A stretch of 63,817 bases of DNA from the NCBI RefSeq assembly GCF_000315625.1, contig NW_005434655.1, forward strand, positions 341,835 to 405,651, in the 5' to 3' direction. This DNA comes from Guillardia theta CCMP2712. Lineage: Eukaryota > Cryptophyceae > Pyrenomonadales > Geminigeraceae. Shown here piece after piece: positions 24,928 to 35,091 of the stretch; positions within the stretch are counted from its first letter, which is position 1; each line of letters opens with the position of its first letter. Position numbers and translations under genes: made by a program. The notes beneath the pieces are model-generated. The model saw only the letters and a program-made list of their open reading frames with translations, had not been told where the DNA came from and did not search any database.

Positions 24928-25605
24928 TCAGCGTATGACCAACAGCACCATGTCTTCACCTTCAATGCTCAAAGTATTCACGTTGTTTCCCGCCTCCTCT
25001 CCAACAGAATGCTCTATGGCGGGTATGAAGCCATCAGTGAGCTTGTTCATCTCTTCTCCCGCAAATACTATCACTCTCGAGGAGTCTGTGTGCTTGTCCA
25101 CATCAAACCATTCACCCTGCATTCCGTCCGATACTCGCCTCGCCCACAGCCTCTTAGAGCAGCGCTCTTCCGTCATGGTGAAGATCACTGTGACGAGACA
25201 TCGGTCTCTGTGTGGTCCGAGAAATCCCCAGCGGTAGTTGAAGAGATTCATGAAGGACGTGGTGAAGACGGACTGAGGAGACGTCAGGAGGGTGGAGGAC
25301 TCCAAGTCAAAGTGCCTGCGAAGCTTTCCGAGGTCCACGGGATTCTTATCATCACTTGCATGCATGAGGTCGGTGCAGAGGCGATGGAAGCAGGGAGCGG
25401 CGATGCCAAGCAAAGAGTCGTAGCAGTCTCGATACTCCTTCCTCCACTCATTCAGTCCAGGTGGATGTTCGACAACAGGAGGGTAGCGGAACTTCTTCTC
25501 GAGGCTCCAGGTCGTCAGCCCCGTCTTCAACACCGTCTGAACTTCATGGCTGATGGGAATGACGGCAAAACCCCTCGAGCGGATGGAAGACACGAGCTGA
25601 TTCAT
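24928..25605 (-). CDS. 2-oxoglutarate/Fe(II) oxygenase-like protein
   Basis: Single exon, true ATG at 25605, 225 aa. The double-stranded beta-helix region shows HxD in GPHRDRCLVTVIFTM and a distal His in IPAIEHSVG, with RVIVFAGEEMNKLTDG between them. This order matches the isopenicillin-N-synthase-like dioxygenase fold, though the usual RxS 2-oxoglutarate motif after the distal His is not evident. No targeting sequence. Shorter than typical plant members (about 300-350 aa), lacking most of the N-terminal domain. Convergent with the cyclophilin gene. Substrate unknown. Confidence 0.65.
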   Translation of the reverse strand: MNQLVSSIRSRGFAVIPISHEVQTVLKTGLTTWSLEKKFRYPPVVEHPPGLNEWRKEYRDCYDSLLGIAAPCFHRLCTDLMHASDDKNPVDLGKLRRHFDLESSTLLTSPQSVFTTSFMNLFNYRWGFLGPHRDRCLVTVIFTMTEERCSKRLWARRVSDGMQGEWFDVDKHTDSSRVIVFAGEEMNKLTDGFIPAIEHSVGEEAGNNVNTLSIEGEDMVLLVIR

Positions 25606-26169
25606 CTAGCTGTAGGTATCACGCGTCTCCTCCCCCTTCACCTCCTCCTCCTCTCTCTCTCCTCCTCGCCCTCCCTCCTGCCCAGCCCTCTCGCCTTCTT
25701 CACTCCTCGCATGCTCCTGTTGTCGGCCCCATGTGGATAAGCGCGGGGATGCGGGTTTATAAGGACAAGCGCGGGGATGCGGGTTAAACTAACGACAAAG
25801 CGTTGATCACACAGGAAAGGGAGGAGGGTCGAGGAAGAAGATAAAACGAGACGAGACGAGACGAGACGAGACAAGACAAGACAAGACAAGACAAGACATC
25901 ACATCACATCACATCACATCACATCACATCACATCACATCACATCACATCACATCACATCACATCACATCACATCACATCACATCACATCACATCACATC
26001 ACATCACATCACATCACATCACATCACATCACATCACATCACATCACATCACATCAAACCATTATCAAATCTCGAATTGCAGTTAGTCCAGGCATCAGCA
26101 AGAACGAGAGAAGGAGGGAAGTGAAAGGAGGGATGAGCGCGTCTTAACCACCTCCACATTTCACGAGAG
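25606..26169. other. Intergenic region dominated by a pentanucleotide satellite
   Basis: Apart from the ACATC array (separate entry) and pyrimidine-rich DNA at 25620-25690, no coding signal is seen. A 20-bp near-duplicate (aagcgcggggatgcgggtt) occurs twice at about 25739-25787. Confidence 0.5.
25846..26055. repeat. ACATC pentanucleotide array preceded by GAGAC/AAGAC units
   Basis: About 32 perfect copies of the 5-mer from about 25894 to 26055. It follows a short array that drifts from gacga to gacaa and then into atcac units, so the related pentamers appear to grade into each other. Confidence 0.95.
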
Positions 26170-27650
26170 ATGCCGGGGGGGAAGGGGAAGTCGACGAGCA
26201 TGGAGATAGATCCGAAAGTCTGGCATGCCACAGACTTCAGGAGCGAGTACACGATGCGCATAGCAGATCAAGCGCCGAGGTTCTACTACAGGTGAGCGTG
26301 GGGGAGCTGGAGCTGCAGTCACCCCCCTTGCGCAGACGGTTCACTCCTCCGGACAAGAACAAGTCTCACTCGCTCGTGGAAGGAGGGCCCTCTTTCCCTC
26401 CCTCCCAGCAGGTTGATGCCTGCCATGTGCATATCAAGAGATGACCTGCGACTGTCTCAGTTTCAGACGTCCTACTCGCAGTCGTGGAAGCCGGATGGAA
26501 CAGCAGGTCAGCCGGGATTCTCGAGGAGAGAGATTTTTAAGGTGCTTGACCCAAACTCCAAACCCCCCCAACCCACCCCCCCAACCCCTATGCTCCACCA
26601 CCACCACCACCACCACCACCTCCTCCTCCTCCTCCTCCTCCTCCTCCTCCTCCTCCTTTGTCTCCTCGTTTAGTATTTCTCCTCCTCCTCGTGCTCAATT
26701 ACTAAATTTTACATTAACCTCCCGTGACATCTCTGACAGATCGGTGGCACACAAACTCAATTCGGTGACAACAACAGCCTGACTTTCAAGGAACCGTTCT
26801 CCCACACAGTCTTCACTGAGGTGAGGTCCTCCTCCTCCTTCTCCTCCTCCTCCTCCATCCACCTCCTCCTCCTCCTCCTCCTCCTCCTCCTCTTGCACCT
26901 TCTCCTTCCCCATCTCCTGCGCATCCTTTGCCATCTCTCTCGTCCCCTCCTCTTCACGATTCTTTATTCTCTCGTCCTCCTCGACTCACATCGTCTTCTC
27001 TCCAGTGCGACTTGCGATCTGTGAATGTGAGGAACCTGAGACGGGATGGGATCAAACCTGCAGGATTGAAATCCACCACGTCAGTCTTATCACCTCCCTT
27101 TGCGTTCTGTGCTGCTTACCTCCTCCTTCTCCTCCACTTCTCCCCTCCCGTTCTCTTCTCCGTCCATCTTCTCACTCAAATGTACAGGCTGCCATATTAC
27201 AACATCATCCCTGGTGTTGGAAACGAGGACCCCAGCCGAGGACGATGCGTCTTCGATGCCTTCCAAGAGACGGTGAAACTTTGCGAGGAGGAGGAGAAAG
27301 AGTGATGATTGTGCAGAGCAACAAGTTTCGTGACACCAGGAGGTATTTCTGTCCTGCCCTCTCCTTCGCTCATCTTTGCTTTATGCTCATCTCGCCGTCC
27401 GCTCCTCTTGCCTCCTGCCCGACCTTCTTCCTCCTCATTCGCTTTCAGGTTTGCACAACTCAACAACCCGAGGATCCCCCGCGGTCATCAGCTCAACCCG
27501 CTGACGGGAGAGGTTCCTCCCTCCCCCCTCCTCCTCCCTCTCCCTGACGACCCGCAGCTGCTCCCCACTCGCCGTCCCCCTCCTGTCGATCTCTTCCCGC
27601 AGAGCCGCAAGAAGCCTCCTTTGAGCAGCCTCGCTCAGGTCCTGCGGTAG
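26170..27650 (+). CDS. Orphan 248-aa protein, eight exons
   Basis: Predicted exons 26170-26291, 26336-26411, 26461-26541, 26740-26820, 27006-27079, 27188-27272, 27317-27342, 27449-27650; the total is a whole number of codons and every intron is GT-AG. The product is basic, aromatic-rich and without signal or membrane segments: PRFYYRRFTPPDKNKSHSL, SYSQSWKPDGTAGQPGF, LPYYNIIPGVGNEDPSRG, NNPRIPRGHQLNPLTGE, then a Pro-rich end. The repeated short Pro/Gly/Tyr/Arg motifs recall microtubule-associated flagellar proteins, but I cannot name a family. An alternative stop at 27305 exists if the 46-nt intron at 27273 is retained. Confidence 0.65.
26587..26657. repeat. CCA then TCC trinucleotide microsatellite in an intron
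   Basis: caccaccacc followed by ctcctcctcc runs inside the intron 26542-26739 of the eight-exon orphan gene. A similar ctcctcctc run sits in the next intron (26830-26895). Confidence 0.85.
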
Positions 27651-27947
27651 CACCAGCGGGTCGCTTCTGATCCCCTCGCAGGTCAGGCCAGCAGATTGAG
27701 AATGAAGCACAAAGAGAGGAGAAGAGGAGGAAAAGGAGGGGATGTTGTTTGTGTGCATTGGTTGCAAGATAAACTTGAGAATTCTTTTCATTCCTTCCTG
27801 TCTCTCTTCACTTCCCCCTCTGCTTCCGGTTTCTCTCTCCTCTTCGTCGGAAGTTTGTCCGCCTCCTCCGCCTCCTTTTGCTCGACCCTGCCATCGTGTC
27901 ATCCGTGTCCATCGCCTCCTCCCAGCTCCCAGCTCACTTGCACGTGA

Positions 27948-29483
27948 TCAGCTTCCAGGGGTCTGCGTCCTGCCGCCCCGCGAGGAAGGAGGAGGGCGCC
28001 TGAACCTGCTCTCTCCGTCAGCACGGGGCAAGGACAACGTCACCATCACCGTTACAGGAGGACGAGGTGGAGGAGGAGGCTCCCGCTCGAGGAGCTGCAG
28101 ATCAGAGTAAGGAGGAAGGGGAGAAGGAGGAGGGATGAACTAACCTTGTTCCTTGAGATCTCGTCGGAGGGGATCAAAGTCGGCATCTCGCTCTCCACCT
28201 CCTCGTCTTCGTCCTCCTCCTGCTGTCCTCTCAACTTGCCGCATCGTCTACACAAGATCTCACCGATGCCGATGCCTCATCCTCCTCCTCCCCCGCTTTC
28301 TCCTGCCCTCCTGCCCCTCCTCGCACGTCCTCGTCGTCGTCGGAGATTGGCTCCGTCCCTGCAAAGGAGAAGATGAGGAGGGAGCGAGAAGAACTTCGCC
28401 TCTTACCATTGAGCAGAAGGTACTGCCGATCATCTTCGTCCTCTCCATTGAAGAATGAATCATACTAAATAAAGCCCAACAATTAGCCTCCTCCTCCTTC
28501 TCCTCCTCCTTCTCCTCCTCCTTCTTCTCCTCCTCCTCCTGACCTGCCGAAACGGGTCTGTGGTGAACACGCTGCATTCCGAGTAAGTCTCTGACTTGAC
28601 AAGAGCATGCCAACCCTGCCAGCAAACTTTTCATCTCCTCGTGTCTTGCTCTTCCTCTACTCTCAACCCCCTCCTCCCTCTTCTCTTCTCACGCTCTCCA
28701 CGTAGATTCTTCTCAGCTCCGCGTCTTTCAGAACCCGATAGGCCAGGCTGACAATCTTGAAATTCTTGGTCGCAGCTTTCTGCCGTTCCTGCTCGATTCA
28801 CGTCAACTTGTTTGCTTGTCCTCCTCGTGCTCTCACCCTCTTCTCCATCTCTTCCCTGTACACACTTTCTTCTTCCCCCAAGTCTTCCAATGTCTGTGAG
28901 CGATCATCCCGCAGCCAACCACAGCAATGGCTCACCTTCACCAACTTGAACTTCCTCCTCCTCTCCTCTTCAACCTCCTCATAACAAGCATGGCAGACGT
29001 CGTAGGTGTCATTGCAAAGATGGTACCATCCTTCCTCCACACCTGCTCCCGCCCGTCACTCCAACGACAGCACAATCTCTCGTCCTACCCAGCTCGTTTC
29101 CGCATTCATCGCAGACGACGGGCTGGCTTCGGAACTTTGACGGATGAAATTTGGTTGACTGCAGGAGAGTAAGAGGTCTGACAGTTCAGTTTTGAGGGGA
29201 GCCTTCTTGTGGTAGGCGGCTCGTAGACGAGTCTCCAGGTCAGTCGAACAATCTCGGGGAACACCCAACGCATGAAAGAGATCTATTTCTTGTGCTGCCA
29301 ATCCATTCCGAAGCGAAGAGAAGAGAAGAAACAATCAGAAAGGGAAAGATAATGGAGATGTAACCCAAGTCAAGGTGGGACTGATAAGGGCAGAGTGTTG
29401 TATCACGATGACAAGAACACACCTTTCAGCATCTCCTCATCTTCGTCGACTTCTGAAACCTCTTCTTCATCGACGGCAGACAT
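27948..29483 (-). CDS. Divergent J-domain protein with Cys-rich insertion
   Basis: Predicted exons 29483-29423, 29294-29203, 29158-29089, 29042-28936, 28791-28702, 28594-28544, 28464-28407, 28358-28264, 28219-28145, 28094-27948; 281 aa, all phases agree. An acidic start leads to J-domain helices I-II (DLFHALGVPRD, LRAAYHKK). The loop then reads FHPSK, so the usual HPD has become HPS. A Cys-rich insert follows: CDECGNELG and LCNDTYDVCHACYEE, a plausible zinc site. After it come KNFKIVSLAYRVLKDAELRR, which fits J-domain helices III-IV, then YDSFFNGEDEDDRQYLLLNG and long acidic stretches. The intron 29202-29159 would start GC. Loss of HPD implies it may not stimulate Hsp70. Nuclear or cytosolic; no leader. 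Confidence 0.75.
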
Positions 29484-29796
29484 CTTCAGTAGCTGGATGA
29501 GAACCAGTCAGCGTGTGCTCAGGCCTTGTCGAGGTGTCAATCTTCTACCCTGATCCGTCCGTTTCTGCTGTCTGACCTCCACCCTTCCCCTTCCCCTTCC
29601 CCTTCCCCTTCCCCTTCCCCTTCCCCTTCCCCTTCCTCCTCCTCCTCCTCCTCCTCCTTCCCCTTCCTCAGTTGAGTCGCATCCTGCAACTGCACGTGCA
29701 TTTTCGGCGCTAAACTTCGCCTCAGAAGTATTTTTGAAAGACAGCAGAGAGGATCTTGTTTCCATTATTGAGCTCCAAGGGCAGCAGTTGAGCGAC
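29484..29796. other. Intergenic with CCCCTT hexanucleotide repeat
   Basis: Short gap between divergent genes. 29582-29637 is about nine copies of ccccttcccctt-type units, followed by a cctcct run. No exon seen; the ATG of the HAD gene is at 29797. Confidence 0.7.
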
Positions 29797-30456
29797 ATGG
29801 TGGTGAAGATGGTTTTGTGGGACAACGATGGAGTGCTGATGGACACAGAGGGCTTGTTCATGCTGTCGAACAAGCAGGTTCTCTCTCAGCATGGTATCGA
29901 GCTCACCCAAGAAGAGTTCTGCGACGTCAACCTGACGCAAGGAAGAAGTGTCCTCGAGCTCATTAGCCGTGGGGATGAAGCAAAACTCGACGAGCTGCGA
30001 GCTCAGCGAGACGAGCTGTACAGCCAGCTGCTGTCGGGCAGCGACTGTCGCATTCCTGGCATGCTAGATGTTGTGAAGGCTGTGGGGAAGACATGCCGGA
30101 TGGCCATTGTGACGTCGAGCAAACGAAATCATTTTGAGCTCATGCACAAGAGTTCGGGCATCGTCGAGCACATGGAGTTTTGCCTTGCGTCAGGGGACTA
30201 CCCGAGGTCGAAGCCTCATCCTGATCCCTACCTCGAGGCCATGCGAAGAGCGGCCTGCTCTCCTGATGAATGTCTCGTGGTTGAAGACTCTCCCCGCGGC
30301 ATGCAGGCTGCTGTGGCTGCAGGCATCCGATGTGTAGTCATCCCGAATCCTCTCGTCGCGGACAGAGCATGGGAGGAGGCAACTCGAGTAGTCCGTACGC
30401 CTCAGGAACTTCTTGCTAGCTTGCAAGAGATTATTCTTGCTGCTTCCAATTCCTGA
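29797..30456 (+). CDS. HAD-superfamily phosphatase, beta-phosphoglucomutase-like
   Basis: Single exon of 219 aa from the first in-frame ATG, which begins MVVKMVLWDNDGVLMDTEGL. This is HAD motif I (DxDGxLxDTE); here the sequence is DNDGVLMDTE with both Asp present. Motif II is IVTSSKR, motif III is the Lys of RSKPHPDPYLEAM, and motif IV is VVEDSPRGMQAAVAAG. The cap domain lies between residues about 20 and 80, as in subfamily I enzymes that act on small phosphosugars. No leader. Substrate cannot be told from sequence. Convergent with RAD54B, 76 bp apart. Confidence 0.9.
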   Translation: MVVKMVLWDNDGVLMDTEGLFMLSNKQVLSQHGIELTQEEFCDVNLTQGRSVLELISRGDEAKLDELRAQRDELYSQLLSGSDCRIPGMLDVVKAVGKTCRMAIVTSSKRNHFELMHKSSGIVEHMEFCLASGDYPRSKPHPDPYLEAMRRAACSPDECLVVEDSPRGMQAAVAAGIRCVVIPNPLVADRAWEEATRVVRTPQELLASLQEIILAASNS

Positions 30457-30532
30457 CAAGAAGAGATTTTGTAAGAAACCATTTGGGCTGGCTATGAACA
30501 CATGACTTATCATGACGACACTATCGCTTAAT

Positions 30533-33484
30533 TTATAAATCGTCTTCATCTTCGCTCGCATACTTTGCACGCACACGTTTCCTTTTTGGAGATGCTGGTC
30601 CTTCAAGGTCGTCGTCGCTCTCTATTGTTGTATTTCCCCCGGCCTGTAATCCCTCATCTTCTTCAGTTTCGCTTGTACTTGAACTCGCATCAGTCTCCTT
30701 AACAACTTTGGATTCGGCTTGAATGCTTTCTGCTGACGATGTCTCCTTGAAAAGAACAAAAGAAACGTTTCCATTGACAGAGTCTGTGGCTTCTTGGTAA
30801 CAATGGTCCCTGTCAGAAGCATCGATCCAAGAACCACTAAGGCAGGCATATCCAGCAATTTTGACTTGCCCACCACTTTCGTCGGGCTTCCCCAAGGTTG
30901 GTGCAAGTAAATCATAGGTATCGCAAGATGTGTTCTCTGAAAAAATAAAGATATCCTTCAGATCACCTTGGTCAAAATGACGATTTGCATCGCCAACATC
31001 GTCCATGATAAGAGATTCTAACTCTCCTTTTCGTATTTGTTTCTGGAAGATCCGCTCTTCAATAGTGCCTGTGGTTAGCAGTCTATACACAAAGACTGGT
31101 TTTGGTTGACCAAATCTCCATACCCGAGCCATCGCCTGCAAGTCATGCGCTGGATTCCAAGAAGGATCCAACAGAATAACTCTATTGCCTCCAATGAGAT
31201 TCAAACCAACTCCTCCAGCCTTTGAGCTTAACAAGAAAACGAAAATTCCAGAGCTTGGGTTATTGAAAGAAGAAACAATGTCACTTCTTTTTGAGATCTC
31301 TGTACTTCCATCTAGACGAACAGTCTTGTACGATAGCTTTTTGCAGATAGTATCCACTAAGTCCAATGAAGTGGTGTAATTTGAAACAATTACAACTCGA
31401 TCATTGGTTGAAGCTTTCACCTAACGACAAGTTAAATCACAGGGGCTAAGATTCAGAGGAGATGTAGAAACCTTTTCCAGAAGGCAAAATAGAAAATCTA
31501 GCTTGCCACTATGGCAGGGATCCAAAGGTTCGTAATCACAAGGAAAGAATTCGCGGGTGTTGATGTCAAATTTCAGCGAGATATTCGAGTTGTTGTTTTG
31601 CTCATCCTCGATTTGATTTGCTGTCACTAAATCTGGGTGATTTAAGGCCTTGGTCAATTTGGAGATGATTGTAAAGACAACCTGCCCGCTATTACCTTCT
31701 ATTGCCTGTAAAAAATATAAGAATTTTTGCGGCAAAGTACATTTTTATACTTTTTTCAGCTCAGAGCTACTCAGAAGAGATTTGTAAATTTTCTTTTGCA
31801 AAGGGCTCGGCCGGCAAAATATAACTTTTTCGTACTTTGGGGGCATCTGAGCTACAATGTCTTTAGACGTTCGTCTCAAAACAATAGGAGAAGTTCGCTT
31901 AATGAGTTCCTTGAGCCTTTTCTTGCCAATCCTCTGCAAGTCCTTGGAACAACTTTTGTCTCGGCTTTTGATAATTGCATCTGCAAAAATCTTCCGAAAC
32001 TGTTTTGGTGCACCTAAAGTACCAGGACAAACCCAGTTCACCATAGCATAGAACTCGTCAAGATCGTTTTGTACGGGAGTTCCAGAGAGAAGAATCCTCA
32101 TTTTGCAAGGAAGTGCATTCAAGGAGTCAATTGTTTTGTTTCCATCAATATTCTTCAATTTCTGACCTTCATCACACACGACAAGTTGAATGTTTTGATA
32201 CCTTGAGAGCATTTGAATATGCCTCCTCAGCATATCGTAGCTAATGATGAGAACTCGTTTCACATTTCCCTTCACAAAATCATTTACATCGTTTGATGCG
32301 TTTGTTCCACCTTTGGTAATGGCTTGAGCACTTAAGCGTTGATCCCCCAACCATTTTTTAATTTCATTTGCCCAGTTGAAGACCAATGAAGAAGGGCAGA
32401 CAATTATTGCTTTTCGAACTATTGGATCGGTAAGGGAAAATGGAGATTGCTTCATAAGGGTCCAAATAAGTGCAATACTCTGTAATGTTTTTCCGAGACC
32501 CATTTCATCGGCCAAAATACAGCCCGAAACTATTGAGTTTGGATGTTTTGTCATCAAATTCTTGTACAAAAATTTGGTGCCTGCGATTTGATGAGGTTTC
32601 ATGTGCATTCCTAGCACGGGATCCAAAACCACCAAGAAATCATCGTTCTGGTCATCGTTCAAGATGTGCGCATGCTGACGGGAAGGGTCAATAGAAAAGT
32701 TTTTGGTAGCCTTGCACATAGGTACGAATTCTGATGTAGTAGATTTTGAAGAAATATCGATTTCCATTACATCGCTCTCATTTGACAATGGAAGGGTAGG
32801 CTTGCCAAGAACTGAGCGGAAAGGTGCATTTTTGGCCCTTACGTTGCTTGTTTTTGTTGTAGTGGTGGCGATACTCGCTGCTCCAATTTGAATGTATTCG
32901 TCTTCCGTGATTTCTTTTACGATTTCACATTCATTGTTCCCGAAGAACGTGAAATTTCCTTCTTGTAAAGAGGTGCCCTGAACATTCTTTAAACCTTTCG
33001 AGATGGTGCTGCCATCCTGAGATTGCAATTCGTAGCTGCCATTCTTCACAATTAGGACACCATCATCCCATACCTTGTGCTTCTTCTTGCTCTGCTTTGT
33101 CCAAAAAACCTCAAAAAATCTTATTTCTGACTCTTCCTTGGAATTTGGCATCACGACTGCGGGGTAAGACAAAGGCTTCTTCAAACTAGAGGGCATTCTA
33201 AACGCCTGTTGCAGTGAAATCTGCTGACTATCAGCCGAGGAAGAATCATTTTTCTCTTGTCCCCCACTGTAACCTTCCAAAGAATTGACTGTATTGATGT
33301 TTGTTATTGAATTGTCAACTTTATCTGCTGTTGAAGTTCGGATGTTGCCTCCGATTGAATCCATCCTACTGTCAGGTATCGATACCTGTGTATTGGAATC
33401 GCCATGCCTAGGAAACAACGGCTTGAATCCACAAGACAAACTTCCGACGCTAATTCGCTGAGAAGGAGCCTGCGAACGTCGCAT
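30533..33484 (-). CDS. RAD54B: RAD54B-type SNF2 DNA translocase
   Basis: Exons 33484-31751, 31705-31472, 31420-30533; 951 aa. Homologous-recombination motor that works with Rad51 on duplex DNA in the nucleus. The start MRRSQAPSQR is typical of the Rad54 family. The N-terminal segment FWTKQSKKKHKVWDDGVLIV is characteristic of RAD54B rather than RAD54L. Motor motifs: I DEMGLGKTLQS, II CDEGQKLKN (DEGH is usual; here DEGQ), III LSGTPVQND, V SSKAGGVGLNLIG, VI QAMARVWRFGQ. The C-terminal tail is acidic with a basic cluster PKRKRVRAKY near the end. The gene is clearly GC-poorer than its flanks. Two introns of 45 and 51 nt. Confidence 0.93.
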
Positions 33485-34115
33485 CTTCGATGAGAGGATA
33501 CCAACCTTTCTCTCGTTCTATTGAGTGCCAGCTATTGCGTCCTCTGCCTTTCTTTCATGCATCTTGTACTTGCTCCTGTCTTCTCTTCAACATCACGTGT
33601 TCTCACTCATTTTTCCTGCCTCACCTTTCCTTCCTTGTTCCCCCCCCCTGACCATCTTCGCTCATCTCCTCGCTCCATCTCTTACCATTCTTCCACAACC
33701 ACAAACTCTCTACTCTTCCCGCCAAAATCCTCGGAAGTAGGTTAACTAATAAAATAAGAGTGTTGACTACAGACGTGTTATCTCAACAAATATTGACTAT
33801 AGATCCTCGTATGCGATTCAACGGTGAACCGTCTGATGTAGGGCCATGCAGGAGAAGCAACTGCGCGGCGACTGAGGAGAGGGGACGAGGGAGCGGAGCG
33901 GACAGGACAGGACAGGACAGGACAGGACAGGACAGGACAGGACAGGACAGGACAGGACAGGAGAAAATGTTTCAGACAGGCAGGCAGGAGCACTTCAAAC
34001 TGATAGAATGCATTGGAAAAGGCTCATTACGCTTTTAGGATTTACACTTGGAACCACCAAAGACGTCTGAGGGAGGACAAGAGAGCCAAACAAGGCTGGT
34101 CGTCCTCTTGAGAGA
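33485..34115. other. Intergenic with GGACA pentanucleotide array
   Basis: About 12 copies of ggaca at 33899-33962. The rest is pyrimidine-rich (33520-33720) or ordinary sequence without a supported exon, ending at the short first exon of DYNLRB. Confidence 0.7.
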
Positions 34116-34582
34116 ATGGCAGGGCAGACGGTAAGCGATTCATGTATGATGGAATGAAGCCTCATGGCTTTCATCGACCAGGGAGAGGTCGACGAGACGA
34201 TAAAGAAGTTGTCCTCCTATCCAGGATTCATCGGCTACTTGATCACAAATGCTGATGGCATCCCCATCAAACATTCGTGAGTTGTAAGCAACCAAGTCGT
34301 TGATTTTGACCGATTGCTCGTCTCCAGATTTGAAAATGATCGAGCAGAAGCGATTCAGTATGCGGGTTTGATCAGTTTGCTGGCGTCCAAGTCAAGAAGT
34401 GCAATCCGTGAACTAGATCCACAAAACGATGTCACTTTCCTTCGACTTCGATCGCTCAAGCATGAGATATTGATTGCGCCAGGTGTCATGTGACGGGTGA
34501 TATCGCTATGCAGAATGACATCCTCGCAGATAAAGAATACACCTTGATGGTGATCCAAAAGCCTGTTGACAAATCGTCATAG
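34116..34582 (+). CDS. DYNLRB: Roadblock/LC7 dynein light chain
   Basis: Exons 34116-34130 (15 nt), 34182-34276, 34328-34482, 34530-34582; 105 aa, the usual family length. Subunit of cytoplasmic or flagellar dynein that binds the intermediate chain. Family sequence is clear: IKKLSSYPGFIGYLITNADG, then IPIKHSFENDRAEAIQYAGL, LASKSRSAIRELDPQNDVTF, LRLRSLKHEILIAPD and KEYTLMVIQKPV. Canonical introns of 47-51 nt, all in phase. Fits a flagellated cell. Confidence 0.93.
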
Positions 34583-35091
34583 CCATGCTAAAAAGCTTAT
34601 GATGCCGCAAATGCGTAGAAAGTGTATTGAAACACCGCAACTCCTTAACATCGAACTCTAGTCTCTTCGCGTATGCAGACGTTTGTTTATCGCAATCTTG
34701 AGGTGCTGAAACGAGCTGGAAAGAGGTAGAGGAGGACGAGTAAGCTGAAACATGGCAGGAGCGAGGTTCACCTTGAAATCCGACCCTCTCCTAGCAGACA
34801 TGCAACTCTCGCAACCTCGCGTTGAAAGGAGTCGTACACACTGACATCAAGGTCAAGATTAGATCAGATCCGATGCTCACCCACGTGGGATGAGACAAGC
34901 CTATGCCGCTCCCCAGTCCGCGTGTTGACAGGTGGCAATCACACGGACGTGTGGCCTCTCGCACCAACCTGGAAGAATGCATGATTTCCTTCCTGAAAGC
35001 TTCAAAGACTCACTGGTTGAGCTGGTGGTCAAGAGATTCGATGAGGCGCATCAGAGATGATAGGATCAGAGTAGCCATCACCTGATGCGCA
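34583..35091. other. Intergenic, possible small unresolved exons
   Basis: Plus-strand exon-like pieces exist (ATG at 34675, donor at about 34727; another open piece around 34752-34860) but no frame survives joining. No gene is called. A short duplicated-looking segment agatcagatccgatgc is ordinary sequence. Confidence 0.3.

Noticed and set aside
28052-28255. CRRCGKL zinc-ribbon-like sequence at the start of a minus-strand ORF
   Set aside because: In the joined J-domain gene these codons fall inside a 44-nt intron (28220-28263); the apparent zinc motif is an artefact.
34675-35088. Possible small plus-strand gene between DYNLRB and the 511-aa ORF
   Set aside because: Exon-like pieces have splice-like ends but no combination keeps an open frame with a recognisable product.
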